In this document: piece by piece, positions 59,831-64,000 of the stretch
Layout of the letters: every line of letters starts with the position of its first letter
Position numbering within the stretch: the stretch's first letter is position 1
Source of the DNA: Tissierellales bacterium
Lineage (GTDB): Bacteria; Bacillota; Clostridia; Tissierellales; Sedimentibacteraceae
Length of the DNA: 64,000 bases
Reading direction: 5' to 3'
NCBI GenBank assembly: GCA_018433765.1
Contig: JAHDQO010000012.1
Span: 62,001-126,000 of the forward strand
The notes under the pieces: generated by a model
Told to the model about the DNA's origin: nothing
Databases searched by the model: none
Seen by the model: only the letters and a program-made list of their open reading frames with translations
Position numbers and translations under genes: made by a program

Positions 59831-61621
59831 ATGGAAGATAAAAATTCTACAGAGCGTAAAGGAATTATGAGTTTAATTAAAAGTAATTATATACGCAGCT
59901 ATTTTAAAAAGTATAAATATCAATATATCATAGGAATAGCAATTCTTGTTTTTATTGATATACTTCAGTTGAGAGTTCCTCTTGTCATTGGAGACGCAGC
60001 AGATGGTTTAGAATCTGGAATCATCGATATGGCTGGACTTCTTTATTATGTAAAAATATTAGCAGTGATTGGCTTGGGAGTAGCAGTCGGAAGGTTCGGA
60101 TGGAGAAGTTTTATATTTGGAACATCAAGAAGAATAGAATATGATATTAGAAATGATTTGTTTAGTCATCTTGAATTACTGTCTGTTAGATATTTTAATG
60201 AAAATAAGACTGGAGACATTATGGCACATATGACAAATGACTTAAATGCAGTTAGAATGGCAGTAGGTCCAGGAGTACTAATGATATGTGATTCGTTTAC
60301 TATCGGGTTATTAACAATAATTAATATGATTACGCAAATAGATATTAAGTTAACCATTTTAGCAGCTATACCATTAAGTCTTATTGCTATAACTATGGCT
60401 ATATTTGGTAAAGAAATGCATAGTAGATTTAAAGGTAAACAGGAAGCGTTTGCTAAAATGTCAGATTACACACAAGAAAATATTTCAGGAATAAAAGTAA
60501 TAAAAGCATTTGTTCAGGAAGCAAAAGAAATAGAAGCGTTTAAGGAAATTAACAAAAATAATTATGATAAAAATGTTCATTTACTTAAGTTATATGCGCT
60601 TATGAATCCTTATATGAGGGCTATATCAGGTGCATCTATAGCCATAGCTATTGGATATGGTGGGTATATAACAATTTTGAATGTAATTACATTAGGTCAA
60701 TTTGTAGCATTTGTACAATATTTAGGTATGCTTGTTTGGCCTATGATAGCAGTAGGTATGACTATTAATATAATATCTATGGGTTCGGCTTCACTCCAGA
60801 GAATAGAGAAGATTTTAGATGAAAAAATAGATATAAAAGATAGTGATAATGTTGAAGATATAAAGGAAATAGAAGGAAGTATTAAAATAAAAAATTTATC
60901 TTTCAAATATCCTAAATCAGATAATTATGCTTTAGAAAATGTATCATTTAATATTGAAAAAGGTCAGACTTTAGGAATAGTAGGAAGAACAGGCAGTGGA
61001 AAGACTACTTTAGTTAATTTACTGCTAAGATTGTTTGATCCTGATAGAGGAACTATCTTTATAGGAAACCATGATATTTTGGATATACCTCTTAAAACAT
61101 TAAGAAAAAACATTGGTTATGTTCCACAAGATAATTTCTTGTTTTCTAATACAATATCAAATAATATAGATTTTGGAAAGAGAAACTCATCACAAGAAGA
61201 AATAATACAATCTGCTAAATCTGCTTGTGTACATGAAAACATTAAGGAGTTTAAGCACGGCTATGAAACAATAGTAGGAGAAAGAGGAGTAACCTTATCA
61301 GGAGGTCAAAAACAAAGAGTTTCTATTGCGAGAGCTTTAATAAAAGAACCCGAAATTCTTATTTTAGATGATTCAGTTTCAGCAGTTGATACTGATACAG
61401 AAGAAAAAATTCTGTCTCATTTACATGAAAACAGAAAAGGTAAAACAAATATTATCATTGCTCATAGAATATCAACTATACAAAATGCAGATTTGATAAT
61501 AGTTTTAGATGATAATAAGATAATTGAACAAGGTAAACATGAAGAACTTATAAAAAATAAGAAATTATACAATAAACTATTTGAAAAACAACTTTTAGAA
61601 AAAGCATTAGAAGAAAACTAA
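59831..61621 (+). CDS. heterodimeric ABC exporter subunit with degenerate catalytic site (BmrC-like)
   Basis: This 596-residue ABC exporter half has six transmembrane helices (about 35-330) and an ATPase domain (about 355-590): Walker A GRTGSGKTT, signature LSGGQKQRVSIARAL, Walker B LILDDSVSAVDT. The usual catalytic Glu after Walker B is Asp here, as in BmrC/TM287-type subunits, whereas the signature is canonical. Its partner lies 289 bp downstream. Together they would export drugs or lipids-like molecules; the substrate is unknown. GTGGGGTG precedes ATG 59831. Confidence 0.92.
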   Translation: MEDKNSTERKGIMSLIKSNYIRSYFKKYKYQYIIGIAILVFIDILQLRVPLVIGDAADGLESGIIDMAGLLYYVKILAVIGLGVAVGRFGWRSFIFGTSRRIEYDIRNDLFSHLELLSVRYFNENKTGDIMAHMTNDLNAVRMAVGPGVLMICDSFTIGLLTIINMITQIDIKLTILAAIPLSLIAITMAIFGKEMHSRFKGKQEAFAKMSDYTQENISGIKVIKAFVQEAKEIEAFKEINKNNYDKNVHLLKLYALMNPYMRAISGASIAIAIGYGGYITILNVITLGQFVAFVQYLGMLVWPMIAVGMTINIISMGSASLQRIEKILDEKIDIKDSDNVEDIKEIEGSIKIKNLSFKYPKSDNYALENVSFNIEKGQTLGIVGRTGSGKTTLVNLLLRLFDPDRGTIFIGNHDILDIPLKTLRKNIGYVPQDNFLFSNTISNNIDFGKRNSSQEEIIQSAKSACVHENIKEFKHGYETIVGERGVTLSGGQKQRVSIARALIKEPEILILDDSVSAVDTDTEEKILSHLHENRKGKTNIIIAHRISTIQNADLIIVLDDNKIIEQGKHEELIKNKKLYNKLFEKQLLEKALEEN

Positions 61622-61888
61622 TAAGATAAAAGATAAAAGTTAAAAGATAAAAGTTATGGTAGCTTTACTAACGTAAAGCAGATTAAACGAGAAACGAGGA
61701 AGTAGAAACGAGTAACATGGTGGTTTTACTGATGTAAAGGTCAAAGAATTGAGAATAGAGAATTAAATGAATAAATTTTCTTTTAAAATTTAAACAATGT
61801 TACTAGTTACTAGTTACTAATTCCTCATTTGAAAGAAGTGCGAAGCACATTTCAGTGTTTTTCCGTGTATTTCCGTGGTTAATACTAT
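61622..61888. repeat. intergenic mosaic palindromic repeat between the two ABC exporter genes
   Basis: It contains 'aagataaaagttaaaagata', core GCTTTACtaacGTAAAGC (61662-61679), 'acgagaaacgaggaagtaga', core GTTTTACtgatGTAAAGG (61723-61740), 'attgagaatagagaattaaa', 'ttactagttactagttacta', 'gtgcgaagcacatttcagtg' and 'tccgtgtatttccgtggt'. Confidence 0.8.
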
Positions 61889-61910
61889 TACCGAAAGGAG
61901 TGAATATAAT

Positions 61911-63962
61911 ATGTCTAACTATAAGAGCAGTGACGAAAAGGAGTTTAGCAAATATGATGCTAAATTGATGAAAAGATTACTTAAATATGCTAAACCTTAT
62001 AGTTTTTATATAATTATTACTGTTATAATTTTGTTAGGAGTAATAGGACTTGAGTTATACCAGCCAATACTTCTTGGTAGTGCTGTTGATGATTTTATAA
62101 GCAGTTATGATAAAACTTATTCAATAGTAGATGAAACAGTAGCAGAAGCAGTACAAATAAAAGATTATTATTTAATAAAAGATAAAAATAAATTATTAGA
62201 CAATAAGTTAAAAGCTAAGGTGGTATATATAGGTGACAAATACTATTTAGTTGCTAACCTGACAAATGATGAATTAAGCAATTTAGAGATGATATTAAAA
62301 GAAAGTCAAGAAAGTATAGATAATATCAAATCAAAATATGAAGTTGCTCTATTAAATAAAGAGGATTTAAAAATAATCAGAAAAAATGATATAAGTGGAA
62401 TTACTAAACTTGCTCTAATTTATGTTGCAGTAGTAATAGTTTCAGCACTTCTATCATATGGAGCATTAATGATATTACAGATAGCAGGACAAAAAATTAT
62501 ATATAATATAAGAATGGATATTTTCTCTCATATTCAAACTTTATCTATAAGCTTTTTCAATAAATATCCTATAGGAAAACTTGTTACCAGAGTAACTAAT
62601 GATACAGAAGCATTAAATGAATTGTACACTAGCGTTATTGCAAATACATTAAAAAGTATTTTTCTATTAATTGGTGTTATTATAACAATGATTAGTTATA
62701 ATCTTAAATTGTCATTGATAACTTTTATAGTTATACCTTTTATAGTATTGTTTACATTTATATTTAGACAGGTTTCACGTAAAATATATAGAGAGATAAG
62801 AGGAAAGTTAGCATCTATAAATGCATTTATTTCTGAACATATATCAGGTATGAAAATGGTACAAATTTTTGCTGTTGAAGATAAAGTGTACAAAGAATTT
62901 GATGAAGCAAATGGTGGACTTAAGAAAGAATTTCTAAAACAGCTTAAAGCTTATAGTATTTTTAGACCATCAATGTATTTGCTAAATATAGTAGCACTTG
63001 CACTTTTAATAGGATTTGGAGGTAAAATGGTTCTTGAAGGAGCTATAACAATAGGAACAATAGTAGTTTTCCAAAGATACATAGGCAAGTTTTTTGAACC
63101 TATACAAGAACTTGCTGAACAGTTGAATGTATTGCAGTCAGCTATGGCTTCATCTGAAAGAATATTTAAATTGATGGATACAGAGCCTGAAATAAAAGAT
63201 AAAGAAAGTGCTTTAGAGCTTACTAAAATAAAAGGTGAAATTGAATTTAAAAATGTATGGTTTGCTTATAAAAAAGATGAATGGATTTTGAAAGATATAT
63301 CATTTAAAATAAACCCAGGTGAAACTGTTGCATTTGTAGGAGCTACAGGAGCAGGAAAAACAACTATACAAAATCTTATATGCAGGTATTATGATATACA
63401 AAAAGGCGAAATATTAATTGATGGAATAAATATTAATGATATAAAAATAGAAAGCCTAAGGAAAAATATAGGGCAGATGCTTCAAGATGTATTTCTTTTC
63501 ACTGGCAATATTAAAAGCAATATAAGGCTTAGAAACAACAAAATAACAGATGAAGAAATCATGAAAGCTTCTCAATATGTAAATGCAGGACATTTTATAT
63601 CAAAACTACCTAATACCTATGAAGAAGAAGTTTATGAAAGAGGAGCTACTTTTTCAGCAGGACAAAGACAGCTTTTATCATTTGCAAGAACACTAGCATT
63701 TAGACCTTCTGTATTAATTCTAGATGAAGCAACAGCTAATATAGATACAGAAACAGAAGAACTTATACAAGATGCATTAATGAAGATCATGCAAGGCCGA
63801 ACTACTTTAGTAGTAGCACATAGATTATCAACAATACAAAAAGCTGATAATATAATAGTTATGCATAAAGGCCAGATAAGAGAAACAGGTACACATCAAG
63901 AATTATTAAAAAATAAAGGAATATATTATAATTTGTATAAATTACAATATGAAAATGCTTGA
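61911..63962 (+). CDS. heterodimeric ABC exporter subunit with large extracellular insert (BmrD-like)
   Basis: The 683-residue ABC exporter half has Walker A GATGAGKTT, Walker B LILDEATANID with the catalytic Glu, and a non-canonical signature FSAGQRQLLSFART, complementary to the partner encoded upstream. Between helix 1 (about 28-50) and helix 2 (about 170-190) lies a polar region of about 120 residues, predicted to be outside the cell, as in BmrD-like subunits. ATG at 61911 follows GAAAGGAG; the in-frame codon at 61875 lies in repeat DNA. The gene ends 38 bases before the window edge. Confidence 0.92.
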   Translation: MSNYKSSDEKEFSKYDAKLMKRLLKYAKPYSFYIIITVIILLGVIGLELYQPILLGSAVDDFISSYDKTYSIVDETVAEAVQIKDYYLIKDKNKLLDNKLKAKVVYIGDKYYLVANLTNDELSNLEMILKESQESIDNIKSKYEVALLNKEDLKIIRKNDISGITKLALIYVAVVIVSALLSYGALMILQIAGQKIIYNIRMDIFSHIQTLSISFFNKYPIGKLVTRVTNDTEALNELYTSVIANTLKSIFLLIGVIITMISYNLKLSLITFIVIPFIVLFTFIFRQVSRKIYREIRGKLASINAFISEHISGMKMVQIFAVEDKVYKEFDEANGGLKKEFLKQLKAYSIFRPSMYLLNIVALALLIGFGGKMVLEGAITIGTIVVFQRYIGKFFEPIQELAEQLNVLQSAMASSERIFKLMDTEPEIKDKESALELTKIKGEIEFKNVWFAYKKDEWILKDISFKINPGETVAFVGATGAGKTTIQNLICRYYDIQKGEILIDGININDIKIESLRKNIGQMLQDVFLFTGNIKSNIRLRNNKITDEEIMKASQYVNAGHFISKLPNTYEEEVYERGATFSAGQRQLLSFARTLAFRPSVLILDEATANIDTETEELIQDALMKIMQGRTTLVVAHRLSTIQKADNIIVMHKGQIRETGTHQELLKNKGIYYNLYKLQYENA

Positions 63963-64000
63963 AAAATAAATTAAAGGATATTAATAAAAATAATACAAGT

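Overview
The window is AT-rich DNA (roughly 70% A+T by eye) from an endospore-forming anaerobe of the low-GC Firmicutes, most likely a member of the Clostridia. Evidence: spoIID, a spoIIQ-like LytM gene, spoIIID, mbl and the spore protease yyaC; strong GGAGG ribosome sites with frequent TTG/GTG starts; an oxygen-sensitive style L-serine dehydratase; corrinoid methyltransferases and the early-cobalt cbi pathway. The cluster content would fit a Sedimentibacter/Tissierella-like organism, but that genus-level guess is inference.

Layout. 1-9.1 kb: a corrinoid methyl-transfer locus (end of an MttB-family methyltransferase, its corrinoid protein, a RACo-type reductive activator, a MetH-activation-like protein, a CobW GTPase, a BioB-like radical SAM enzyme, a URO-D methyltransferase fused to a thioredoxin domain, and a PocR/AraC regulator). 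9.1-16 kb: single genes (M32 carboxypeptidase, EamA transporter, lipoprotein, nitroreductase, diguanylate cyclase, and a Phd-Uma2 fusion with a three-site operator). 16-20.6 kb: livKHMGF amino-acid ABC transporter. 20.7-25.6 kb: argCJBD. 25.9-34.9 kb: a cobalamin riboswitch and a cbi operon (cobB, cbiC, D, E, T, F, G, H, J). 34.9-38.3 kb: a second cobalamin riboswitch and a BtuFCD-type importer. 38.7-40.2 kb: the selenium-trait trio yedE, tusA-like, DUF3343. 40.4-43.8 kb: an accessory group (DUF4184, AadE-like nucleotidyltransferase, methyltransferase, MBL-fold protein). 43.8-45.6 kb: sdaAB/sdaAA. 45.7-49.3 kb: spoIID, spoIIQ-like, spoIIID, mbl. 49.4-58.6 kb: galU, pgcA, a transglycosylase with SLH domains, flavodoxin, yyaC, a large phosphodiester glycosidase and ttcA. 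59-64 kb: a small exporter and a heterodimeric ABC exporter.

How it fits together: the corrinoid enzymes at the left need cobalamin, and the cbi and btu operons, both under B12 riboswitches, supply it by synthesis and uptake.

The most unusual features are non-coding. (1) Two copies of a 153-bp element with 16-bp imperfect terminal inverted repeats each lie between duplicated copies of a different transcription-terminator hairpin, and the two copies differ by pair-preserving changes in internal hairpins. (2) A mosaic palindromic repeat family fills intergenic gaps within the arg, cbi and ABC-exporter gene groups; its core hairpin exists in two compensated forms. (3) Both cobalamin riboswitches carry an insert related to that repeat at the same peripheral position. 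(4) The Phd-Uma2 gene has three operator-like palindromes at exact 21-bp spacing around its promoter. No rRNA, tRNA, CRISPR array, transposase or phage gene was seen.
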